Assembly (NCBI GenBank): GCA_048594975.1 | Contig: JBMDXQ010000139.1 | Coordinates: 1 to 19,335 of the forward strand | Reading direction: 5' to 3' | Length of the DNA stretch: 19,335 nucleotides | Source of the DNA: JBMDXB01 sp048594975 | Lineage (GTDB): Bacteria > Acidobacteriota > Vicinamibacteria > Vicinamibacterales > 2-12-FULL-66-21 | In this document: positions 10,199-16,149 of the stretch, one piece after another | Numbering within the stretch: the first letter of the stretch is position 1 | Layout of the letters: each line of letters opens with the position of its first letter | Program-made: the position numbers and the translations under genes | The notes under the pieces: generated by a model | What the model saw: only the letters and a program-made list of their open reading frames with translations | Told to the model about the DNA's origin: nothing | Databases searched by the model: none

Positions 10199-10750
10199 TC
10201 ACGCCGTCGTCGCCAGCTCGCGCGCGGTCTCTTCCGCGAGCCGCTGGTGATCGTCGGCGGTGAGGATCTTTCCGGTAACCGCCGCCGCCGTCTGGACGAC
10301 CAGCCGGCCGACTTCGTGCCGGACGTCGGCGAGCATCTGCGCGCGCTCGCGCTCGGCGGCCTCGCGGGCCCTGGCCAGGACGAGCGCGGCCGATTCGGTC
10401 GCCTTCTGCGTCGTCTCCGCCGCGACCCGGGCGGCCGCCGTGCGCGCCTCGTCGATCAGCTGCCTGCCCTCGGCATCCGCCTGGCGGAGCACGTCCAGCC
10501 GCTGCCGCTCGATCGCGGCCAGCTCGAGTTTGATCTGGTCGGCGTTCGCCAGGCCGGCGGCGATCTGTTGGCGCCGCGCGTCGAGCATGCGCAGGATCGG
10601 CTTGTAGGCGAGCGCGTAGAGCACCGCGCACACGATGCTGAAGCTCACGATCTGCGCAAACAGGTGCGGCCAGTCCACGCCGAAGGTCCTGGCGATCTGT
10701 TCGATCTGGCCGCCGCCCTGTGTCGCGGCCTGCAGCGCGAGAACGTTCAT
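10199..10750 (-). CDS. atpF: ATP synthase Fo b subunit
   Basis: A 183-residue peripheral stalk subunit (E. coli has 156). One membrane segment (about residues 30-50, FAQIVSFSIVCAVLYALAY) is preceded by about 28 residues ending FGVDWPH, then followed by KPILRMLDARRQQI and a long Ala/Arg/Glu-rich helix that forms the right-handed coiled coil. It is a single b gene with no b' partner, so a b2 homodimer is expected. ATG 10748-10750 is preferred to GTG 10757-10759 because GGAGAGG lies 9 bp upstream of the ATG and touches the GTG. The long N-terminal extension before the membrane helix is a difference from E. coli. Confidence 0.94.
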   Translation of the reverse strand: MNVLALQAATQGGGQIEQIARTFGVDWPHLFAQIVSFSIVCAVLYALAYKPILRMLDARRQQIAAGLANADQIKLELAAIERQRLDVLRQADAEGRQLIDEARTAAARVAAETTQKATESAALVLARAREAAERERAQMLADVRHEVGRLVVQTAAAVTGKILTADDHQRLAEETARELATTA

Positions 10751-10789
10751 AGCCGCCACCCTCTCCGTGCGGGCGCCGCGCGGCGCGCG

Positions 10790-10978
10790 CTAGCGCACCA
10801 GGAACAGCGCATAGAACACGATCGCTTCGGCGAACGCGATGGCGAGAATCGACTGCACCATCACCTTCGCGGAGGATCCGGGATTCCGCCCGACGGCGAG
10901 CGACGCGCCGGCGCCGATCAATCCCACCCCTATGGCCGCGCCCAGCGCCGCGAGCCCGACATGTAAACTCCCGGTCAT
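10790..10978 (-). CDS. atpE: ATP synthase Fo c subunit, unusually short (62 residues)
   Basis: The membrane rotor-ring proteolipid. It forms a two-helix hairpin: helix 1 HVGLAALGAAIGVGLIGAGASLAVG, loop RNPGSS with the conserved Arg31 and Pro33, and helix 2 MVQSILAIAFAEAIVFYALFLV with the ion-carrying Glu51. Na+-binding residues are absent (no Gln in helix 1; EAIVFY rather than ESTxxY), so proton coupling is likely. The protein has 62 residues, against 79 in E. coli. Helix 1 lacks the usual N-terminal lead, and helix 2 ends 11 residues after Glu51. The start is well supported: AAAGGA lies 7 bp before ATG 10976-10978. The stop TAG is clear and no frameshift remnant is visible. Confidence 0.93.
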   Translation of the reverse strand: MTGSLHVGLAALGAAIGVGLIGAGASLAVGRNPGSSAKVMVQSILAIAFAEAIVFYALFLVR

Positions 10979-11031
10979 CGGTTTGTCCTTTCTCGTCTCA
11001 CTTCGCTCCGTTGCCGTCGTGCACGCGCCGG

Positions 11032-11877
11032 TCAGCCGTGCGCCGCGTGCGGCGCGCTCTCCTCGTGGTGGCAAATCAGGAAGGTGAACACGGCGGTGAG
11101 CAGCATGAAGACCATCGCCTGCACCAGGCCCACCAGCAACTCCATGAAATAGAACGGCACCGGCAGCAGCCAGCCCAGGCCGGGCACGAGCGTCGCCATC
11201 GCCTCGAGCATGTTCTCGCCCGCGAAAATGTTCCCGTAGAGACGAAAACTGAGCGAGACCGGACGGAACAGGATGGAGATGATCTCGAGCAACCCGGCGG
11301 CGAAGAACACGATGATCATCAGGACCTTCAGTGCGCCGGCCGTCTCGCCTTTCGGGGCGAAGAGCTCCTTCACAATTCCCCCCGCGCCGACCTCCTGGAA
11401 CGCCCACACGAGCCATAAGGCAAAGAACACGAGCGCCATGGCGAGCGTCATGTTGAGATCGGCGTTCGCCGCGCGGAACAGCGGCTGCTCGATCACGAAC
11501 TCGTGCCCGGTCCGATGTCCCCACCCAATCGTGCCGACGCCGGGGATGAGCCCGAACCAGTTGCACGCCAGGATGAAGAGAAAGATGGTCGCGAAGAACC
11601 AGAACGTCCGTGCGACCAGGTGGCGGCCGAGGATGGTCTCGAGCAGCTTGTAGACGGCTTCCACGAGCCATTCGAGCAGGTTCTGCGCGCCGCCCGGGAC
11701 CTCCGTCATGCGCCGCGTGGCGACGCGTGCGAACACGATCAGCGCGACGGCGACGATCCAGGTCACGACCATCGAGTTGGTGACGGGGAACCCGAAGGGC
11801 CGCGCGATCTCCACGGCGTGCTGCGGCAGGCCGTGTTCGACGGGCTCGAGCATCGAGAGGCAGACGACGTGGAGCAC
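11032..11877 (-). CDS. atpB: ATP synthase Fo a subunit
   Basis: The membrane stator subunit with the proton half-channels, first gene of the operon. It has 281 residues (E. coli has 271). The essential arginine is Arg212 in SLSFRLYGNIFAGE, aligned with Arg210 of E. coli; Glu221 and Gln253 (LVQAMVFMLLTAVF) match Glu219 and Gln252. Several membrane segments are visible. I chose GTG 11875-11877 because GGAG (11883-11886) lies 5 bp upstream; the in-frame ATG at 11851-11853 has no ribosome-binding site. No atpI gene precedes it. A minus-strand sigma-54-type promoter at 11901-11916 would start transcription near 11890, giving a leader of about 13 nt that contains the GGAG. Confidence 0.96.
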   Translation of the reverse strand: MLHVVCLSMLEPVEHGLPQHAVEIARPFGFPVTNSMVVTWIVAVALIVFARVATRRMTEVPGGAQNLLEWLVEAVYKLLETILGRHLVARTFWFFATIFLFILACNWFGLIPGVGTIGWGHRTGHEFVIEQPLFRAANADLNMTLAMALVFFALWLVWAFQEVGAGGIVKELFAPKGETAGALKVLMIIVFFAAGLLEIISILFRPVSLSFRLYGNIFAGENMLEAMATLVPGLGWLLPVPFYFMELLVGLVQAMVFMLLTAVFTFLICHHEESAPHAAHG

Positions 11878-11900
11878 GTGTTCTCCGATGCGGGCATCTG

Positions 11901-11916
11901 AGCACGCGGCGTGCCA
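11901..11916 (-). promoter_or_regulatory. Putative sigma-54 promoter of the ATP synthase operon
   Basis: On the minus strand the bases read TGGCACG-CCGC-GTGCT. The -24 half is a perfect match to the RpoN consensus, and the -12 half differs from TTGCT only in its first base. GG (11915-11914) and GC (11903-11902) are 12 bp apart. The predicted start is near 11890, 13 nt before the atpB start codon. Operator B is centred about 84 bp upstream in this orientation. ATP synthase operons are not usually described as sigma-54 dependent, so the call rests on sequence alone. Confidence 0.5.
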
Positions 11917-11980
11917 CGGAGGGCGTGGACCGCCGCGGTCGCTGCCGGGGGGACAACGTCACGGCCGCGGCGCACCCGTG

Positions 11981-12015
11981 CTCCGGTATACCGGACCTTC
12001 TCCGCGATGCCGGAG
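11981..12015. promoter_or_regulatory. Tandem palindromic operator, copy B, between divergent atp and activator operons
   Basis: Site 1 is CTCCGGTATACCGGAC (11981-11996), which contains the perfect 12-bp palindrome CCGGTATACCGG. Site 2 is CTCCGCGATGCCGGAG (12000-12015). Their centres are 19 bp apart. The outer arms CTCCGGTAT and ATGCCGGAG could also pair over a 17-nt loop, so a purely RNA or repeat explanation was considered. The tandem-palindrome reading explains all three copies better. The centre lies about 101 bp upstream of the plus-strand -24 box at 12099 and about 84 bp upstream of the minus-strand -24 box at 11914. Confidence 0.6.
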
Positions 12016-12097
12016 GCGGGGCCTGAACACCCGAACGCGCTCCGCGACAACGCGCGTCGTCTGCTCCGGTTGCGGCTCGGGCGCGAGCGGGTCGCCG

Positions 12098-12113
12098 TGG
12101 TACGTGTGGTGCA
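12098..12113 (+). promoter_or_regulatory. Putative sigma-54 promoter of the secreted protein-activator operon
   Basis: TGGTACG-TGTG-GTGCA. GG at 12099-12100 and GC at 12111-12112 are 12 bp apart. Transcription would begin near 12124, leaving a 29-nt leader with the ribosome-binding site GGGAGAG at 12141-12147 before ATG 12153. Since the operon encodes a sigma-54 activator, this suggests autoregulation. Confidence 0.55.
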
Positions 12114-12152
12114 CCTCGCAGTGCACGACGAACTCTGACCGGGAGAGCTTTC

Positions 12153-12725
12153 ATGCGAATGCGACAGACGGTCTACGCCCTTCTCCTTCTGGCCATGGCC
12201 GCCGCAGCGTCCCTGTCCTTGCGCGCCGCGGCGGCGGCGGAGACGTTCACCGCGACCGCGACCGTCAAGGCCGCCGGCGGCGCCACCGCCACCGCCCCCG
12301 TCACCATCGTGATCGAGCGGAAGACATCCGAGGCCGAAGCCGAGCGCCTCCGGGCGGCATTCGAATCCGGTGGAGCGGCCGCCCTGCGCAAGGCGCTGGC
12401 GGCACTCGCTCCGACCGGCTCGATACAGCTCGGGAGCGGGAGCAAGGCGGTCACGCGGCTTACGCTCGAGCGGCCGACTGACAAGGGCCGGTTGCTGACG
12501 ATTCTGAGCGACGAGCCGGTCCTGTTCCTCGGCGCCGGCGTGCCCGGCGCCAAGCCGAAGGACCGCGACGCCTTCACGCTGCTCGACATCGAAGTGGCCC
12601 CGACGGGCAGCGGGTCCGGCACGCTCGCTCCGGCTGCGAAGATCGCCCTGAAAGGGGGCGCCTTCGTCGTTGCCGACTACGCGTCGGAGCTGGTCCTGCT
12701 CACCGACGTGAAACAGCAAAAGTGA
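12153..12725 (+). CDS. Small secreted protein of unknown function, cotranscribed with the sigma-54 activator
   Basis: A 190-residue protein with a Sec signal peptide (about residues 1-29, cleavage after AAAAA). The mature part is about 160 residues with no Cys or membrane segment: ETFTATATVKAAGG, then a basic/acidic helix (KTSEAEAERLRAAFESGGAAALRKALAAL), then beta-rich segments including LTLERPTDKGRLLTILSDEPVLFLGAG and a final VADYASELVLLTDVK. I recall similar proteins in acidobacterial genomes but no assigned function. The start has GGGAGAG 5 bp upstream. Its stop is 4 bp before the activator start, so the two are coupled; it could supply or sense a periplasmic signal for the activator, which is speculation. 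Confidence 0.82.
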   Translation: MRMRQTVYALLLLAMAAAASLSLRAAAAAETFTATATVKAAGGATATAPVTIVIERKTSEAEAERLRAAFESGGAAALRKALAALAPTGSIQLGSGSKAVTRLTLERPTDKGRLLTILSDEPVLFLGAGVPGAKPKDRDAFTLLDIEVAPTGSGSGTLAPAAKIALKGGAFVVADYASELVLLTDVKQQK

Positions 12726-12729
12726 CGGG

Positions 12730-14661
12730 ATGGGCAAGGCGCCAGCCGTGGCGAGCGAGACGCCGCAGATCGTCGAGACGGCCGTCGCACTCGCGCCCAG
12801 TCCCACCCTCGTGATCGATCGCGAGTCGGTGATTCTGCTGGTGAATCCGGCGCTGGAGCAACAGTTCGGCTACGCCCGCGACGAGATCGTCGGCCAGCCG
12901 TTGAAACTGCTCGTCCCCGATGGCCTCGCGTTTGACGGGGACCCTCCGCACCTGCGCGTCCCGGGCACGCACCGCGATCTCGTGGGGCGTCGCAGGGACG
13001 GCACGGAGCTGCCGATCGACATCGAGGCCCGTCCGATTCAGACGCCGGACGGTGTACGGGTGCTAGTCTCGGTCAGGCGCACGGACACACGTGAGCCGCG
13101 CCGGCGCGAGACCGTTCCGCACGTCGAGCTCGTGGAGCAACTCGAGTTCGAACAGTTCGCCGCGCAGCTGTCCATCGAGTACATCAATCTCCCCGCCGAT
13201 CAGGTGCACGACGCCATCCGGTCGGGCATCGCGCGCACCTGCCAGATGCTCGGCTTCGACCGCGGTTCGTTCTGCGAGGTCTCGCCCGAGGGCGCCGTGC
13301 ACGATTGCTGGGAGTGGACGGCCGACGGCAGTCCGGTTCCCGACCTGTCGCCGCCGACCAGCGAGGCGTTTCCCTGGACTTTCGGGCGCGTGCTCGCCGG
13401 TGAGCGGCTGACCTTCTCGGGCGTCGACGCGATTCCCGACGAGGTGGACCGCGCCAGCTATCGCGCGGCCGGTATACGGGCGGCGGCGTTCCTGCCGCTG
13501 TCGGTCGAGGGGCGCGTCGTGGGCGCGGTGGGTTGTGCCGCCACGGCGAGCGGCCGAACGCTGTCACCGGCGGCGACGCACCGCCTCACCGTCATTGCCG
13601 GCCTCTTCGCTCAGGTGCTCGCACGGCAGCAGCGCGAGGGGAAGCTGCGTCGCGCGCTCGAGGAATGTCAGCGGCTGAAGGATCGGCTGCAGGCCGAGAA
13701 CGTCTCGCTCCGCAAAGAGGAACGCGAGCTGCTGCGGGCGAGCCGCTTCGTGGGGAAGAGCCCGACCATCCGCCGGCTCCTCGCGCAGATTCAGCGGGTC
13801 GCCCCCACCGACGCGACGGTCCTGCTGCGCGGCGAAACCGGAACGGGCAAGGAGTTGCTGGCCACCTACATCCACGAGATGAGCGCACGTGCGGCCCGTC
13901 CGATGGTGCGCGTGAACTGCGCCGCAATTCCGACGACGCTCATCGAAAGCGAGCTGTTCGGGCGGGAGCGCGGCGCGTTTACCGGCGCGCTCGCCCGGCA
14001 GGTGGGCCGGTTCGAGCTGGCCGACCACTCGACCATCTTCCTCGACGAGATCGGCGACCTGCCCCCCGAGGTCCAGGTGAAGCTGCTGCGGGTCCTGGAG
14101 GAGCACACCATCGAGCGGCTGGGAAGCCCCCGGCCGATCGCCATCGATCCGCGGATCATCGCCGCCACGCACGTCGACCTGGAACGCCTGGTCGCCGAGG
14201 GCTCGTTCCGCGAGGACCTCTATTACCGAGTGAACGTCTTCCCCGTCGACGTGCCGCCGCTCCGGGAGCGCGGGGAGGACATTCCCCTGCTGCTCTGGCG
14301 GTTCGTGGAGGAGTTCTCGGCGACGCTGGGCAAACGGATCGATTCCATCGAGCGCGAGACCATCGCCGCGCTGCAGGCCTACTCCTGGCCTGGCAACATC
14401 CGCGAGCTGCGCAACGTCGTCGAGCGCGCGATGATCGCGACAACGAGCCGGCGCCTGGTGGTGACACTGCCCTCGACCGTCGCGCAAGGGCGGCCCGCCT
14501 CGAAGCTGATCGAGGTGGAGCGGGAACACATCCGCGGCGTGCTGGCGACCACCGGCTGGCGTATTCGCGGCCCCGGCGGGGCGGCCGAGCGGCTGGGGAT
14601 GAAGCCGACCACGCTCGAAACGCGGATCGCCAAGCTCGGACTGCGCCGCCCGGGACGGTGA
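12730..14661 (+). CDS. Sigma-54-dependent transcriptional activator, PAS-GAF-AAA+-Fis
   Basis: A 643-residue cytoplasmic enhancer-binding protein. A PAS sensor covers about 15-118, with GRRRDGTELPIDIEARPI typical of the fold. A GAF domain covers about 140-300, a coiled coil about 300-335, and the AAA+ domain about 338-575. AAA+ motifs: Walker A GETGTGKE (368-375), the sigma-54 contact loop GAFTGA (415-420), Walker B IFLDEIGD (436-443) and arginine-finger region REDLYYRVNVF (494-504). The Fis-type helix-turn-helix is at about 594-636 (GGAAERLGMKPTTLETRIAKLGL), of the FhlA-like type. There is no receiver domain, so a small molecule or redox signal, rather than a histidine kinase, is expected. 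The GAFTGA loop is intact, so it should activate RpoN. It lies 4 bp after the secreted protein, behind a sigma-54-type promoter and operator B. Confidence 0.96.
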   Translation: MGKAPAVASETPQIVETAVALAPSPTLVIDRESVILLVNPALEQQFGYARDEIVGQPLKLLVPDGLAFDGDPPHLRVPGTHRDLVGRRRDGTELPIDIEARPIQTPDGVRVLVSVRRTDTREPRRRETVPHVELVEQLEFEQFAAQLSIEYINLPADQVHDAIRSGIARTCQMLGFDRGSFCEVSPEGAVHDCWEWTADGSPVPDLSPPTSEAFPWTFGRVLAGERLTFSGVDAIPDEVDRASYRAAGIRAAAFLPLSVEGRVVGAVGCAATASGRTLSPAATHRLTVIAGLFAQVLARQQREGKLRRALEECQRLKDRLQAENVSLRKEERELLRASRFVGKSPTIRRLLAQIQRVAPTDATVLLRGETGTGKELLATYIHEMSARAARPMVRVNCAAIPTTLIESELFGRERGAFTGALARQVGRFELADHSTIFLDEIGDLPPEVQVKLLRVLEEHTIERLGSPRPIAIDPRIIAATHVDLERLVAEGSFREDLYYRVNVFPVDVPPLRERGEDIPLLLWRFVEEFSATLGKRIDSIERETIAALQAYSWPGNIRELRNVVERAMIATTSRRLVVTLPSTVAQGRPASKLIEVEREHIRGVLATTGWRIRGPGGAAERLGMKPTTLETRIAKLGLRRPGR

Positions 14662-14677
14662 ACCGGAAGGGGAACGG

Positions 14678-14757
14678 ACCCTGGGAAACGACGAACCCGG
14701 GTGCGTATCACTCTCGCATCTGCCGGATCCCGGTGGGGCCGCACGGGTGTTGCGGCC
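14678..14757 (+). terminator. Hairpins after the activator gene, probable transcript end
   Basis: Hairpin 1: ACCC-T-GGG (14678-14685, one bulged T) with CCCGGGT (14696-14702), beginning 16 bp after the stop. Hairpin 2: a perfect 7-bp stem GGCCGCA (14737-14743) with TGCGGCC (14751-14757). No T run follows either. They lie before operator C. Confidence 0.4.
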
Positions 14758-14781
14758 GGCTGCCCGCGGGCCCGATTCCGC

Positions 14782-14816
14782 CTCCGGCATGCCGTGGTCC
14801 CTCTGCGATGCCGGAG
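14782..14816. promoter_or_regulatory. Tandem palindromic operator, copy C (putative enhancer of the ABM-ppk2 operon)
   Basis: Site 1 is CTCCGGCATGCCGTGG (14782-14797), with the perfect palindrome CGGCATGCCG inside. Site 2 is CTCTGCGATGCCGGAG (14801-14816). The centres are 19 bp apart, as in copy B. Outer arms CCTCCGGCAT (14781-14790) and ATGCCGGAGG (14808-14817) are perfectly complementary. The element centre lies about 113 bp upstream of the -24 box at 14912, the same distance as for copy A. Confidence 0.6.
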
Positions 14817-14851
14817 GATCCTGGCTCCCGCCGCGATTCCGGGCTCCGTGA

Positions 14852-14891
14852 TCTCCCGCGGAACTGCGCGTTCTTCGCGCGAACCGGGAGA
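14852..14891. repeat. Two-part inverted repeat between operator C and the ppk2 operon promoter
   Basis: Outer stem TCTCCCG (14852-14858) with CGGGAGA (14885-14891). Inner stem GCGCG (14866-14870) with CGCGC (14876-14880) around a TTCTT loop. It lies between the putative enhancer and the promoter, where a DNA bend would be needed for looping. It could equally be a leftover terminator; its role is unknown. Confidence 0.4.
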
Positions 14892-14910
14892 CTGCCGCGC
14901 CGGGGGCGTC

Positions 14911-14926
14911 TGGAACGGGCGGTGCT
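14911..14926 (+). promoter_or_regulatory. Putative sigma-54 promoter of the ABM-ppk2 operon
   Basis: TGGAACG-GGCG-GTGCT. GG at 14912-14913 and GC at 14924-14925 are 12 bp apart. The predicted transcription start is near 14937, only about 2 nt before ATG 14939, so the first gene would be translated from an almost leaderless mRNA. That agrees with the lack of a ribosome-binding site there. Confidence 0.5.
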
Positions 14927-14938
14927 AGCTCCCCTGCC

Positions 14939-15265
14939 ATGGTGCGGCTCTCGATCGCCGTCCATGCCGCTTCCACGCGTGCGGCGCACGACCTGCTCGA
15001 TGCGCTTCGCTTCGTCGCGGTAAACGCCCAGCTGGAGCCGGGGTGCGTGCGCTCTTCCGCGTGGATGGGGCCGGACGCGGTGCGCTACGTCGAGGAATGG
15101 CAGACGGAAGCGGACATGCGGCGCCGGGTGCGGTCGGATGCATTCACCCCGGTGCTGACGATCGTGGAGTCCGGCGTCCAGAACGAAGTCCAGTTCGACT
15201 TCGTGACACGAACCCGGGGACTCGACTACGTGGCGGAAATGCGCAGCGGCATGGTGGGCGACTGA
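14939..15265 (+). CDS. ABM-fold (antibiotic biosynthesis monooxygenase-like) small protein
   Basis: A 108-residue cytoplasmic protein of the dimeric alpha/beta-barrel type. The pattern VRLSIAVHA, then helix TRAAHDLLDALRFVAVNAQLEPGCV, then SSAWMGPDAVRYVEEWQTEADMRRRVRSDAFTPVLTIVE is that of putative quinol monooxygenase/ABM proteins (the EEWxTEADMRxRVRSD segment). The distinctive tail QFDFVTRTRGLDYVAEMR is one I recall in acidobacterial members. Substrate and activity are unknown; many ABM-fold proteins lack a proven oxygenase reaction. ATG 14939 has no ribosome-binding site, and the predicted transcript starts about 2 nt before it. A gap of 39 bp separates it from ppk2 and no terminator intervenes, so the two form an operon. 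Confidence 0.8.
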   Translation: MVRLSIAVHAASTRAAHDLLDALRFVAVNAQLEPGCVRSSAWMGPDAVRYVEEWQTEADMRRRVRSDAFTPVLTIVESGVQNEVQFDFVTRTRGLDYVAEMRSGMVGD

Positions 15266-15304
15266 ACGAGCGCGGTCCGTCGACCGTGCGGATGGAGTCG
15301 GACG

Positions 15305-16078
15305 ATGAAACGGGCGAAGTACGAGAAGGCGCTGCAACGTCTCCAGGTGCGGCTCTGCTACCTGCAGCGCTGGGTCAAGGAGAAGGGCCTGCGGGTCATC
15401 GTCGTGTTCGAGGGGCGCGACGGGGCGGGGAAAGGCGGAACGATCCGCGCGATCACCGAGCGCCTCAGCCCGCGCGTGTTTCGCGTCGTCGCACTGCCCG
15501 CCCCTTCGGATCGCGAAAAATCGCAGACCTACCTGCAGCGCTACATGCAGCACTTCCCCGCCGCCGGGGAAGTGGTCATCTTCGATCGCAGCTGGTACAA
15601 CCGCGCCGGCGTCGAGGTCGTGATGGGGTACTGCACGCCCAAGCAGCACGAGCGGTTCCTGCGGGTGTGTCCGCAGCTCGAGCGGTTCATCGTCGAGGGC
15701 GGAACCATTCTGATCAAGTACTGGCTCGAAGTGAGCAATGCCGAGCAGAAACGACGTTTCGAGGCGCGCATCAACGACCCGCTGCGGCAGTGGAAGCTGA
15801 GCCCGATGGACCTGCCGTCGCGCAGGCGCTGGTACGACTACTCGCGGGCGCGCGACATCATGCTGAAGAACACCGACACCCGCTTCGCGCCGTGGTACAT
15901 CGTCCGCTCCGATGACAAGCGCGCGGCGCGCCTGAACACGATCGCGCACCTGCTCTCGGCGATCCCCCACAAGAAGCTGCGGCAGGAGAAAGTGAAGCTG
16001 CCCAACCGATCCTCGAAACGGGCCTACGACGACCAGGCGTCGCTGGCACGTCGGCATTTCGTCCCGGAACGGTATTGA
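15305..16078 (+). CDS. ppk2: Polyphosphate kinase 2 (PPK2 family)
   Basis: A 257-residue cytoplasmic P-loop kinase that transfers phosphate between polyphosphate and nucleotides. The Walker A motif is EGRDGAGKGG (36-45), with Asp39 and Lys43. The Walker B-like motif is FDRSWYNRAGVE (93-104). The lid region SNAEQKRRFEARINDPLRQW (144-163) and the following KLSPMDL are typical, as is WYDYSRARDIMLKNTD. Single-domain length and the lid pattern fit class I PPK2, which commonly makes NTP from NDP and polyphosphate, though class cannot be fixed by eye. GGAG lies about 7 bp before ATG 15305. It is second in an operon after the ABM protein, behind a sigma-54-type promoter. Functionally it offers an ATP or GTP source independent of the proton gradient. 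Confidence 0.95.
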   Translation: MKRAKYEKALQRLQVRLCYLQRWVKEKGLRVIVVFEGRDGAGKGGTIRAITERLSPRVFRVVALPAPSDREKSQTYLQRYMQHFPAAGEVVIFDRSWYNRAGVEVVMGYCTPKQHERFLRVCPQLERFIVEGGTILIKYWLEVSNAEQKRRFEARINDPLRQWKLSPMDLPSRRRWYDYSRARDIMLKNTDTRFAPWYIVRSDDKRAARLNTIAHLLSAIPHKKLRQEKVKLPNRSSKRAYDDQASLARRHFVPERY

Positions 16079-16097
16079 CGCAGCGTCCGGCGGGTGC

Positions 16098-16113
16098 CGG
16101 TGTGCGGCTTGCT
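16098..16113 (+). promoter_or_regulatory. Weaker sigma-54-like site upstream of the DUF3300 operon
   Basis: CGGTGTG-CGGC-TTGCT. GG (16099-16100) and GC (16111-16112) are 12 bp apart and TTGCT is canonical, but the first base and the A of the -24 box do not match. Transcription would start near 16124, 26 nt before ATG 16150. I find no palindromic operator in the 150 bp upstream, which is ppk2 coding sequence. It may be a chance match. Confidence 0.25.
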
Positions 16114-16149
16114 GTATCGAACCCGCGATCTCCAGAGGAAGCGTGAACG

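Noticed and set aside
11911..12138. 75-codon open frame in the atp-activator spacer
   Set aside because: Arg-rich, no ribosome-binding site or homology; it overlaps the operator and promoter.
10790..12154. 454-codon minus-strand frame spanning atpE and atpB
   Set aside because: Only its last 62 codons (atpE) match a family. The rest is an out-of-frame reading of atpB and the spacer, and atpE has its own ribosome-binding site.
13564..14976. Long open frames opposite the sigma-54 activator
   Set aside because: The plus-strand gene has intact AAA+ motifs; the opposing frames are composition shadows.
16044..16050. Perfect TGGCACG -24 half near the end of ppk2
   Set aside because: The required GC at the -12 position is TT, and it is inside coding sequence.
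16113..16138. Sequence resembling a shortened operator before the DUF3300 gene
   Set aside because: TATCGAACC and CGCGATCTCCAGAGG resemble parts of copy B, but need a deletion to align, lie downstream of the candidate promoter, and overlap the ribosome-binding region.
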